13,424 bases of DNA from Baffinella frigidus. Taxonomy: Eukaryota > Cryptophyceae > Cryptomonadales > Baffinellaceae. The notes under the pieces are model-generated. The model was not told the origin of the DNA. It did no database searches and saw only the letters and a list, made by a program, of their open reading frames with translations. Below, piece after piece: positions 1 through 6,474 of this stretch. The position numbers and the translations under genes are program-made. The DNA lies in assembly GCA_026770585.1 (NCBI GenBank), contig MU646782.1, positions 100,590-114,013 on the forward strand, in the 5' to 3' direction. Each line of letters begins with the position of its first letter. Position 1 is the first letter of the stretch.

Positions 1-12
1 CCCCCCCCCCCC
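1..12. repeat. Poly-C run at window start
   Basis: The window opens with twelve consecutive C, then CTCC. Similar C/G homopolymers occur at about 1370-1379, 4323-4332, 5167-5174, 6119-6127 and 6451-6463. The run may reflect a contig edge at a hard-to-sequence tract. No function is claimed. Confidence 0.9.
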
Positions 13-100
13 TCCGCCATGTAATATAGTAATTTAAAATATGTAATATAGTAATTTAAAATAGCCAGTGGCTTAACCCTGAACCCCTGCAGCAACAATC

Positions 101-274
101 GGACCCTACAGTAGGCCTATGCGTAGGGCCCTGTGGTGGTCCTGGGGGGGTGGGCGTTTCTTATTTTCTTTTGAGCGAGGTACCCCTGTATGTTTCTTTT
201 GAGCGAGGTACCCCTGTATGTTTCTTATGAGCGAGGTACCCCTGTATGTTTCTTTTGAGCGAGGTACCCCTGTA
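101..274 (+). mobile_element. Family A MITE, 5'-truncated, with expanded right terminus
   Basis: The core (GGACCCTACAGTAGGCC through GGTCCTGGGGGG) matches the middle of family A elements. The left terminal inverted repeat is missing. On the right the terminus GAGCGAGGTACCCCTGTA occurs four times, at 173, 201, 229 and 257, exactly 28 bp apart, so the terminus has become a small tandem array. The repeat unit is the terminus plus TGTTTCTTTT or TGTTTCTTAT. No transposase is present. A TA follows the terminus each time, as in intact copies. Confidence 0.8.
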
Positions 275-448
275 TGAGCCTACTCGCCACTACAGGGATA
301 CTGACGGTTGTCCCACGAAGAGGCCCGCGCCTGTCGTCAACGCGATTGCTGTTACAAATCGAAGAGTTTTAAACCTCTAAATCTACAAAAAAGGCACCTA
401 GCCCCCCTGAAATGTGAGATAGAATCTATGGAGTGACGCGATGAGGGA

Positions 449-760
449 TGCTGAGATCCGAGAGGAAGCATATGGCGTTTCTGCAGAACCAGTTCCGGTG
501 TCCGCCCATGTTAATAGCGGCGCAACCTATAATCAGTTTTGTAAAGTAACACGTTCCTGGTACAAATTATAAAACAAGACCTCGTTTAAAAAGGAAGTGG
601 AGTTTTTTTAGTTTTAAATGGACCTTGTTTTATGATTTGTACCAGAACGAGTTGCTTTACAAAACTAATTACAGGTTGCGAGCCTATGAATGTTGGGAGC
701 TCGAAGAACCTCAAGGACCTAACGGAGCGGTCCTACGAACAGGTCCGCGTCTGTCGTCAG
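449..760 (+). repeat. Dispersed repeat X, copy 1, interrupted by foldback F
   Basis: Segments 449-512 and 695-760 together match repeat X, which also occurs at 1004-1140 (+), 7146-7261 (-) and 7605-7690 (+). Shared landmarks in order are GATCCGAAAGG, GGAAGC, TTTCTGCAGAACAAGTTCCG, CCGCCTATG, GAGCTCGAAGAACC and TAAAGGACC. Here they are split by a 177-bp foldback. No conserved reading frame was evident, so X is listed as a repeat of unknown origin. Confidence 0.65.
513..689. mobile_element. Foldback element F with ATGTT target duplication
   Basis: Arms of about 58 bp pair across a short A/T-rich centre (about 575-625). The left arm reads CGCAACCTATAATCAGTTTT; the right arm, read in reverse complement, is CGCAACCTGTAATTAGTTTT. 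ATGTT flanks both sides (508-512 and 690-694). Removing the element plus one ATGTT rebuilds the uninterrupted repeat X seen at 1084-1115, so this is a supported insertion. It carries no ORF of note and must be non-autonomous. Confidence 0.75.
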
Positions 761-794
761 CGCGCGCCTACATGGCTGCCTGCTCCTTCTAGTC

Positions 795-900
795 TGGGGA
801 ACAACCCCGTGTAGGATGGCCGGAGTTCTGGGGATACAGCCCCGTGTAGGATGGCCGGAGTTCTGGGGATACAACCCCGTGTAGGATGACCGGAGTGACT
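795..900 (+). repeat. 35-bp tandem repeat, three copies
   Basis: The motif CCCCGTGTAGGATGGCCGGA starts at 805, 840 and 875, an exact 35-bp period. Each unit also has TTCTGGGGATACA, so GGGGATACAACCCC can form a short hairpin at each junction. Related single copies occur inverted at 2637-2680 and forward at 4020-4050. No gene is visible here. Confidence 0.85.
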
Positions 901-930
901 TTACACAATACTAGCTTCCACCTATCACTG

Positions 931-1001
931 CGCTTTATTATGAGCAAGGTACCCCTGTATTCCAGGGCGTCTCCCCAAGTCCTTACGGTGGTCCTGGGGG
1001 G
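931..1001 (+). mobile_element. Broken family A fragments
   Basis: A solo right terminus (TTATGAGCAAGGTACCCCTG, ending at 959) is followed at about 986-1001 by a piece of the family A core, GGTGGTCCTGGGGGGA. Order and content do not match an intact element, so this is a rearranged remnant. Confidence 0.5.
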
Positions 1002-1003
1002 AT

Positions 1004-1140
1004 GTGATCCGAAAGGTTGCACCTCAGGTCATGCGCCTTTGTAAAGTTCCTGACATCAAAAGGAAGCTTGGCTTTTCTGCAGAACAAGTTCCGGTGACCG
1101 CCTATGTTGTGAGCTCGAAGAACCTAAAGGACCTAAAGGT
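1004..1140 (+). repeat. Dispersed repeat X, copy 2
   Basis: This copy has the X landmarks GATCCGAAAGG, AAGGAAGC, TTTCTGCAGAACAAGTTCCG, ACCGCCTATGTTGTGAGCTC and GAAGAACCTAAAGGACC. About 44 bp (roughly 1018-1060) lies between the first two landmarks and is absent from the copy at 7605-7690. It provides the uninterrupted version of the sequence into which F inserted at 512. Confidence 0.65.
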
Positions 1141-1340
1141 GGGGCGCTGGCTTATGCGCGAGGTGCTCTTAGTAGATGGCTAAAGATGGCTAAAAAAAAA
1201 GCAGCCAGTCGTGGCGGAGAGAGGTGCTGAAAAGGCACATCTCACACGCGCATGGTGCTACAGAAAGCAAAATGTAAATATGTATGGAATAAAATGCCCT
1301 TTTAAATCGGTGGAGCGGGCGCAGGGCTCAACGCCATGTG

Positions 1341-1459
1341 CAGGGGTACCTCGCTCATAAGAAAGCGCGCCCCCCCCCCAGGACCACCATAGGGCCCTAG
1401 GCATGGTCCTACTGTAGGATCCTGGGGGGTGGCGCTTCCTTATGTGCGAGGTATCCCTG
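1341..1459. mobile_element. Family A MITE, full length
   Basis: A 119-bp foldback: left end CAGGGGTACCTCGCTCATAA, C-rich stem side, AGGACCACC, AGGGCCCTAGGC centre, G-rich stem side, right end TATGTGCGAGGTATCCCTG. Two substitutions in the right end make this copy more decayed than those at 4296 and 4629. The left flank is TG and the right TA, so the dinucleotide duplication is not intact. Confidence 0.8.
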
Positions 1460-1538
1460 TACACAGGCATGTTAGTTTGCGAAGCGTCCAGCCCTGAAAC
1501 TCCTGAAGCGGATCAAATCGCCTCTACGCTCCAAAAAG

Positions 1539-1720
1539 TCTCCCTCCCTCCCTCCCGCTCTCTATCTCTCCCTCCCTGCCTCCCTCCCTCCCCCCCTCTC
1601 ACGCTCTCCCTCTCTTTCTCTTTCTCGCTCTCTCGCTCTCTCGCTCTCTCGCTCTCTCGCTCTCTCGCTCTCTCGCTCTCTCGCTCGCTTGCTCGCTCAC
1701 TCTCTCTCTTTCTCCTTCTC

Positions 1721-1762
<42 letters not shown>
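1539..1762 (+). repeat. Pyrimidine microsatellite: CCCT, CTCTCTCG and CA tracts
   Basis: An uninterrupted pyrimidine-biased tract contains CCTCCCTC blocks (about 1541-1600), an 8-bp CTCTCTCG repeat (about 1624-1686) and a (CA)n run of about 19 units (1725-1762). Long open frames across it (poly Ser-Leu or Arg-Glu) are products of the low-complexity sequence and are not genes. Confidence 0.95.
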
Positions 1763-1766
<4 letters not shown>

Positions 1767-1785
1767 GACACACTCACACATTCTC

Positions 1786-1945
1786 TCCCTCCCGATGCAT
1801 GGTGCTTTGGTGCTTTATTTTACACTCACATCGAAGGCCACGCCCACCTCACTCTTGAGGAGATGGGAAAGATCTACGGATGAGCTCCCCGGAACTACCC
1901 ATAGGGGTTGAACCGAGCCCCTTTCTCCGCACCACCTCGCTCGCC
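1786..1945 (+). repeat. Dispersed repeat T, copy 1
   Basis: TGGTGCTTTGGTGCTTTATT, ACTCACATCGAAGG, ATCTACGGATGAGCTCCCCG, AACCGAG and GCACCAC occur in the same order, inverted, at 11690-11850. A reading frame across both copies ends at the same TGA and encodes the shared peptide YTHIEGHAHL just upstream of it. Whether that is a coding remnant or simply a repeat is undecided. Confidence 0.6.
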
Positions 1946-2142
1946 TCCCGCGCGTGCAGTCCACCTTGGGCTCGATCTAGTGCAGAGCCTGGCACCTGCC
2001 ACGCTTCACATGTACGGACCCGCCACACTTTATATATGCGGACCCGCCACGCTGCAAATATTTGGAATTGCCGCGCTTCATGTGTACGCCTGGCACCTGC
2101 CTGGCTTTATATGCAATCCACCCGTCCACGCCAGACCACCAG

Positions 2143-2325
2143 GTGGGATTTCTAGAAGGTCAAGTTTCGCTTTATGAAAAGTTTGTGGTTCAGACTTCAC
2201 GTTGTTGTGGCAGCGAACTCTGTAACGTCTGTTGTGGTCCTGATACAAATGTAGGTGCAAAATCCGGAGAATCAGTTTTGAAGAGATTCTCACTGGTGAC
2301 CTGTAAAAGTTTCAAGTTGAATTGA
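2143..2325 (+). CDS. Possible terminal exon of a cysteine-rich protein
   Basis: I do not recognise this protein. Sixty codons from GTG at 2143 to a TGA at 2323-2325 favour G in the first codon position (many GAA, GGT, GTT, GTG, GAT), as real coding DNA does. The frame encodes six cysteines within about 14 residues (TSRCCGSELCNVCCGP). A candidate 3' splice acceptor, CCACCAG, ends at 2142 after a C-rich stretch. Codon use is AT-richer than in the minus-strand islands, so it would be a different gene or transferred sequence. There is no ATG, so an upstream exon would be required; none was identified. It could equally be a chance open frame. Confidence 0.22.
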   Translation: MGFLEGQVSLYEKFVVQTSRCCGSELCNVCCGPDTNVGAKSGESVLKRFSLVTCKSFKLN

Positions 2326-2346
2326 ATAGTTTCATGTGAGATGCCA

Positions 2347-2388
2347 CCTCAAACCCTCAACCCTCACCTCGCACCCCTCACCCCTGAA
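2347..2388 (+). repeat. Degenerate telomere-like heptamers
   Basis: Six consecutive 7-mers in one register: CCTCAAA, CCCTCAA, CCCTCAC, CTCGCAC, CCCTCAC, CCCTGAA. They are variants of the CCCTAAA telomere repeat with the C-rich strand on plus, as in an interstitial telomeric remnant. Confidence 0.55.
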
Positions 2389-2636
2389 GAACTCACGCTG
2401 CGTTGCCGTAGGCCGCGCGGTGTTCACTAACAATCGTGGCTGTTTGTCTCACTTGCAACCTGGAAAGGGTGGATTCGTTGAATTCAAGCCAGCTGCCTCT
2501 CTACTGTGGCACACTATCGCAATGTGGCATGCCTCCATTCATGTGGCCACGTGAGGTCAACTTTCCAGAACTCCACTCGTATGCACGTGACGGCAGCGCA
2601 GCAGTCTGGCGGAAGGGCTCCGTTCAGTCGCTAGAA

Positions 2637-2680
2637 GTCACTCCGGTCATCCTACACGGGGTGGTATCCCCAGAAGCAGG
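2637..2680 (-). repeat. Inverted single copy of the 35-bp repeat
   Basis: AGTCACTCCGGTCATCCTAC followed by ACGGGGTGGTATCCCC is the reverse complement of 860-900. It includes the unique tail GGAGTGACTT of the third unit there, so it derives from that end of the array. Confidence 0.75.
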
Positions 2681-2717
2681 CATGGATCGGGCTTGTAGGG
2701 AGAGACAGTGGGTGTTT

Positions 2718-2855
2718 GAGAGAGAGAGTGTGTGTGCGTGTGTGTGAGAGAGAGAGAGAGACAGAGAGAGAGAGAGAAAGAGATAGATAGAAAGATAGAG
2801 CAAGTGTGTGAGTGTGAGAGAGTGTGTGTGTGTGAGAGAGAGCAAGATAGAGAAA
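2718..2855 (+). repeat. GA/GT microsatellite
   Basis: A purine-rich tract of GAGA and GTGT runs with interspersed GATA and AAAG. Overlapping frames here are low-complexity artefacts. Confidence 0.95.
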
Positions 2856-2923
2856 GAATGCATTGTGAACCCCCAGGACAGTGAGTGAAGATCAGTGAAC
2901 AGCGTATGCAGTGGACAGGACCC

Positions 2924-3151
2924 CCACTTGAGGCTAGAAATGTGACATTTTTAAAGTTTTAACTTTACAAGTCCTTTACACTTTTTTAACTTTACAAGTC
3001 CTTTACGATGTGTAGTAATTTTTACACAAATAGGGTCGTTTGGTCACGTATCTGAGGGAATTCCCCCAGATACGTGACCAAGCCCGCCCGTGACTGGTAC
3101 AAATTTCAACAACCCCACATTTAAAATACTCACTCTTCCAGGCTCGAGTGG
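2924..3151 (+). mobile_element. Family B foldback, copy 1
   Basis: Ends are CCACTTGAGGCTAGAA (left) and CTCGAGTGG (right). Inside are GTGTAGTAATTTTTACAC, a strong hairpin with stem GGTCACGTATCTG and its complement around GGGAATTCCC (about 3042-3082), then CCGTGACTGGTACAAATT and CCCACATTTAAAAT. A 23-bp stretch is duplicated 27 bp apart (2957-2979 and 2984-3006), making it longer than its relatives. No ORF spans it. Confidence 0.75.
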
Positions 3152-3159
3152 TAGGCCTC

Positions 3160-3384
3160 TGACTCATCTTTTTGAGGCGCGGACCTGTGAGTGAGTGTGG
3201 ATCAAAAACAAGAGAACCCTGGGGTTTTATGTTTCACTCTGCATTACTAATGTGCGACTGAGAGAGGTCGATGCAAGCTCGGCCTCTCTGAGAGATAAAG
3301 TAAGCAAGAAATCGAGAAACACGACCGCGACGAGCAACGAGAACAGGTGTGAGCAAACGTGAGGACTCTGGCAGCCCACGACTT
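3160..3384. other. No feature recognised
   Basis: The stretch between two family B elements is of mixed composition. No ORF with coding bias, no repeat shared with the rest of the window and no RNA gene was seen. Confidence 0.5.
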
Positions 3385-3595
3385 CCACTCGAGGCTAGAA
3401 GTGTGACTATTTTAAAATAGGGCATCGCTTACAAGTGAAGGGGGGGGAAGAGGTGTGTAGTAATTTTTACACAAATGGGGGCGTTTGGTCACGTATCGGG
3501 CGGAATTCCACCGATACGTGACCACGCCTGCCCGTGACTGGTACTAAATTTAACAACCCCACATTTAAAATGGCCCCCTTTCTAGCCTCGAGTGG
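3385..3595 (+). mobile_element. Family B foldback, copy 2
   Basis: A 211-bp element with 16-bp perfect inverted ends, CCACTCGAGGCTAGAA and its complement. It keeps GTGTAGTAATTTTTACAC, the central hairpin (stem GGTCACGTATCGG, loop GCGGAATTCCA) and CCCACATTTAAAAT. TT flanks both sides. It is in the same orientation as copy 1 and lacks the 23-bp internal duplication. Confidence 0.85.
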
Positions 3596-4019
3596 TTCCC
3601 CGAAGGGTGTCTGGGAAGGAGAAAACGTTGTTTCCAACCCGGGCCCTGCACAAAGATTTGAAACGGCGTGTGCAATTTGCAGAGAGGCCGCGCAGGCCCA
3701 GGCCCGACACACAAGCGAAATCAAAAATACCCTCATGAGTCAACCATCGAGGCTCGTCACCTGTCCGTCCGAGGCTCACATAGCGAACGGCACGGGACTG
3801 CGTGACACGCGGGGCGTGAAGCGTTCACACGGAGCTCGAAGTTCTCCGATGTGGTGTGCCCGGTTTACAGGGGTATCTGGGCAGAAAAACAACTCAAGGA
3901 CGCAGACCGGATTTGGGGCCCCCGTTTTGCACGTTCTTAAAATTTAAGAACTGCCACCCCTCTTTGGGTGAGGGCAGGCTGCCCACGTCACGCAGCAGGC
4001 GCAAGTGAGGCCTCTCTGG
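3596..4019. other. No clear gene; one long open frame of doubtful status
   Basis: A plus frame of 137 codons (3534-3947) begins inside the family B element and shows no GC3 or RNY bias, so it is not called. The phrase GAGGCTCG..ACCTGTC..CCGAGGCTCACA at about 3750-3781 recurs at about 5252-5281, indicating a small dispersed repeat. Confidence 0.4.
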
Positions 4020-4047
4020 CGCTCTGGGGATACGGTTCCGTGTAGGA

Positions 4048-4174
4048 TGACCGTAGGCCCATGCCTAGGGCCCTATGGTGGCCCTAGGAGGGTGGGCGTT
4101 TCTTATGAGCGAGGTACCCCTGTACTGTAGGGTCCTCGGGGGGGGCGGTGTCTTATGAGCGAGGTACCCCTGTA
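4048..4174 (+). mobile_element. Family A MITE with duplicated right half
   Basis: Core TAGGCCCATGCCTAGGGCCC leads to a right terminus ending at 4124. A second core piece (CTGTAGGGTCCTCGGGGGG) and a second terminus end at 4174. The two termini are exactly 50 bp apart, so the outer right half is tandemly duplicated. The left terminus is absent; the 35-bp-repeat motif CCGTGTAGGATGACC abuts the break. Confidence 0.7.
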
Positions 4175-4295
4175 CACGTTTGCCAGCGTGAGAGTCTGCA
4201 ACGTGGGCAGGGTGGTCCACTGAGTGCGGTCCATGAGAGGGCATCTGGTGTCCTTTTCTCGCAGCCGATCAAGGACGTGCTCGCCCAAATCTGTA

Positions 4296-4413
4296 CAGGG
4301 GTACCTCGCTCATAAGACACTGCCCCCCCCCCTAGGACCACCGTAGGGCCCTAGGCGTAGGCCTACTGTAGGGTCCTAGGGGGAGGCGCTTTCTTATGAG
4401 CGAGGTACCCCTG
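4296..4413. mobile_element. Family A MITE, intact
   Basis: A 118-bp near-complete palindrome with 22-bp perfect ends starting CAGGGGTACCTCGCTCATAA, flanked by TA on both sides (4294-4295 and 4414-4415). Arms continue through C-rich/G-rich and CTAGGACC stretches to a centre of AGGGCCCTAGGC and TAGGCCTAC. Known MITEs with TA duplications are mostly mobilised by Tc1/mariner-type transposases; that link is inference because no transposase is in view. Confidence 0.9.
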
Positions 4414-4426
4414 TACATGGCTGTGA

Positions 4427-4542
4427 CAGGGTGTCTCGCTCATAAGAAAACGCCTCCCCCGAGGACCTTTCAGGAGGACTGTGCGTAGGGCTCTGTGCTG
4501 GTCCTAGGGGCGGGGTCGTTTTCTGATGAGCGAAGTACCCCT
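4427..4542. mobile_element. Family A MITE, diverged copy
   Basis: Left end CAGGGTGTCTCGCTCATAAG and right end TGATGAGCGAAGTACCCCT are both mutated; the stem is degraded (AGGACCTTTCAGG and GTGCTGGTCCTAGG). No matching flank duplication. It lies only 13 bp from the intact copy ending at 4413. Confidence 0.75.
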
Positions 4543-4628
4543 TCAGGGGACCCCCTGGACGTTTGAGCATGGCCCGAACATGCACACAAGCTGCAGGGAG
4601 GGAAAGGCTGTGCGTGCCCAAATGTGTA

Positions 4629-4745
4629 CAGGGGTACCTCGCTCATAAGAAACCGCCACCCCCCTAGGGCCGCCGTAGGGCCCTAGGCATCGGCCTACCG
4701 TAGGGTCCTAGGGGGAGGCGGTTTCTTATGGGCGAGGTATCCCTG
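4629..4745. mobile_element. Family A MITE, intact
   Basis: A 117-bp palindromic element with left end CAGGGGTACCTCGCTCATAA and right end TATGGGCGAGGTATCCCTG, flanked by TA at 4627-4628 and 4746-4747. Its outer flanks (GCCCAAATGTGTA, and CATGTTTGCCAGC) resemble flanks of the copies at 4296 and 4174, so host DNA was locally duplicated as well. Confidence 0.88.
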
Positions 4746-4798
4746 TACATGTTTGCCAGCCCGACATCCGAATCAGACCTGACTCGCAATCTGAATTA

Positions 4799-4915
4799 CA
4801 GGGGTACCTCGCTCATAAGAAACCGCTCCCCCGTAGGGCCCTGCAGTAGGACTATGCCTAGGGCCCTACGGTGGTCCCAGGGAAGGCGTGGTTTCTTACG
4901 AGCGAAGTACCCCTG
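4799..4915. mobile_element. Family A MITE, intact, inside a 23-bp tandem repeat
   Basis: A 117-bp element with TA on both sides (4797-4798 and 4916-4917). The host sequence is a tandem 23-mer: GACCTGACTCGCAATCTGAA.. (4776-4798) matches GATCTGACTCGCGATCTGAA.. (4918-4940) at 21 of 23 positions. Removing the element plus one TA joins the two units seamlessly. Confidence 0.88.
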
Positions 4916-5149
4916 TAGATCTGACTCGCGATCTGAATTAGAACTGAATCGTGGGCAGATCGGCCGCCAGATTTAATGAACACACGTGCCGCGCAACAAA
5001 AGTATCACACTTTGAGGACCATCGCGGGACGAGCCCGCCTCAGGCCTCAGGCGGAGAACATAAGTCATTTATGTAGCCTTTAGGCTCTTGGGCTATTTAC
5101 ACACTACCCGTAGGGGTTTTCGTTGTGCGAGTGCGACGATTTGATGGTG

Positions 5150-5711
5150 CCCACCAGCTTCTGCTCGGGGGGGGGTCACGTGTCAGAACTTGTGAGACCC
5201 ATTGACCCTTCACATCAGTCAACTAGAGGCTCGCGACCTGGCCCATGGCCGAGGCTCGCTACCTGTCTGACCGAGGCTCACAAGTTTGCACGTGTCAGCA
5301 GACAAACACGTCAGTCACCTGGAACCCTGTCTCGCTTCTGCTCGGGGGAAAGTCGCTTGTCAGAACGTTGCACGTGTCAGCAGACACACCCGCCAGTCAC
5401 CTGGAACCCTGTCTCGCTCGCAAGTCGTCCCACAGAAGTAGTCCCGCGGAAGCCAAAAGTACGGGGGCACCTCGCTCATAAGAAATCACCTCCCCCTAGG
5501 ACTTCTGCTTGGGGGAAAGTCGCTTGTCAGAACTTGCACAGGGACGTTTTCAAACTGGGCCCGATTTCGAACCTGGTCAAACAAACTGGTCAATGAGAGG
5601 TTAATAAAGAAGAAGAAGAACATGCTCTTGTCAGACAACACATCAGTCACCTGGAACCATCACTCGCTCGCAAGTCGTCCCACAAAAGCAGTCCCGCAGA
5701 AGCCAACAGTA
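5150..5711 (+). repeat. Local repeat cluster (CAGTCACCTGGAACC units)
   Basis: CAGTCACCTGGAACC occurs near 5312, 5394 and 5643, with CTCGCAAGTCGTCCCACA and GCAGTCCCGC..GAAGCCAA following the last two. TTCTGCTCGGGGGAAAGTCG occurs at about 5336 and 5505, with a third, degraded form at 5160. GCACGTGTCAGCAGACA recurs at 5288 and 5370 (82-bp period). Open frames of 157 and 78 codons cross the units in different phases and are not called. Confidence 0.7.
5462..5500 (+). mobile_element. Family A left-arm fragment
   Basis: CGGGGGCACCTCGCTCATAA through CCTCCCCCTAGGA is the left arm of family A with two terminal substitutions. A TA precedes it (5460-5461). The right arm is absent and repeat-cluster sequence follows directly. 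Confidence 0.75.
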
Positions 5712-5919
5712 CCACTCGAGGCTGGAAGAGGGAGTATTTTAAATGTGGGGTTGTTAAATTTAGTACCAGTCACGGGCAGACTGGGTCACGTTTCTGACAG
5801 ATTTCTGTCAGATATGTGACCAAACGCCCCTCTTTGTGTGAAAATTACCACACCTATTTTTTTCTTCACTTGTAAAAGAAACCCTGTTTTGAAATAGTCA
5901 TATTTCTAGCCTCGAGTGG
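5712..5919 (-). mobile_element. Family B foldback, copy 3, inverted, TA flanks
   Basis: A 208-bp element with ends CCACTCGAGGCTGGAA and its complement TTCTAGCCTCGAGTGG, flanked by TA at 5710-5711 and 5920-5921. Internal blocks match copies 1 and 2 in reverse. The central hairpin is present with different but still complementary bases (CTGACAG with CTGTCAG). Confidence 0.85.
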
Positions 5920-5953
5920 TAGTCCCGAGGCGCGAGGCTGCCTCGACACGTTC

Positions 5954-6101
5954 AATTTCATAGGGAAACGGTTTTCATTTGAAAACTTTGGATTCAATGA
6001 AAATTACTACACGAATGCTTTAATATTACTAGTAAAACTCATTGTGTGTAGTAAATTTTATTGCCAGAAAGTTTTAATTAAACCCGTTTTCCTATGAAAT
6101 T
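5954..6101. mobile_element. Family C foldback, variant with AATTTCATAGG ends
   Basis: Ends are AATTTCATAGGGAAAC (left) and its near complement GTTTTCCTATGAAATT (right). Inner arms are ATGAAAATTACTACACG and GTGTAGTAAATTTTATTG. The centre (TTTAATATTACTAGTAAAAC) matches, in reverse, the centre of the copy at 9708-9846. Target duplication was not resolved. Confidence 0.75.
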
Positions 6102-6224
6102 CGTAAGCTTTCGTCGAAAGCATCACAGGGGGGGGAGCACGCCACGCCAGATTCTTGGAAGGGGGTTGCCAAATGTCAATTCCCCTGCAAGGAATAAGGA
6201 AAGTGTTGACGTTTGGGATAGTTC

Positions 6225-6415
6225 GGCGTCAAATTCGTTACGAAAGCTTGGAGCCCTGAGGGGCCTTTTTTGGGATCTGAAGCGGATCAAATCCCCTTTC
6301 TAGGCCTGAGAAATTTCAAATCCTGATGGGGGGGTGAGCGTAGAGGGGATTCGATCCGCTCCAGGTCCCCAAAAGCCCCCCAGGGCTGGAAGGTTCCAAA
6401 ACGAAAACAGGACGC
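6225..6415. mobile_element. Foldback H (inverted repeat of about 75-bp arms)
   Basis: The left arm (AGCCCTGAGGGGCC, GAAGCGGATCAAATCCCC, to about 6301) pairs with the right arm (GGGGATTCGATCCGCTCC, CCCCAGGGCTGG, about 6334-6400) around a loop of about 35 bp. The GAAGCGGATCAAATC part also occurs alone at 1505-1520. Ends are diffuse. The minus-strand coding island at 6475-7120 runs towards this element, and its frame stops inside it at 6316. Confidence 0.5.
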
Positions 6416-6474
6416 TCGGAAAGAGCCGACCCCCCTCGAGCAATCTGGCGTGGGGGGGGGGGGCAAACCATAAC

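Noticed and set aside
163-274. Regular 28-bp repeats as a CRISPR array
   Set aside because: The repeats are head-to-tail without spacers and match a MITE terminus.
3534-3947. Plus-strand frame of 137 codons
   Set aside because: It starts inside a family B element and shows no coding bias; no splice or promoter support.
5123-5596. Plus-strand frame of 157 codons
   Set aside because: It crosses tandem repeat units in differing phases and a family A arm.
6335-6372. GGATTCGATCC looked like a tRNA T-arm
   Set aside because: No acceptor, D or anticodon stems fit around it; it is explained by the arms of foldback H.
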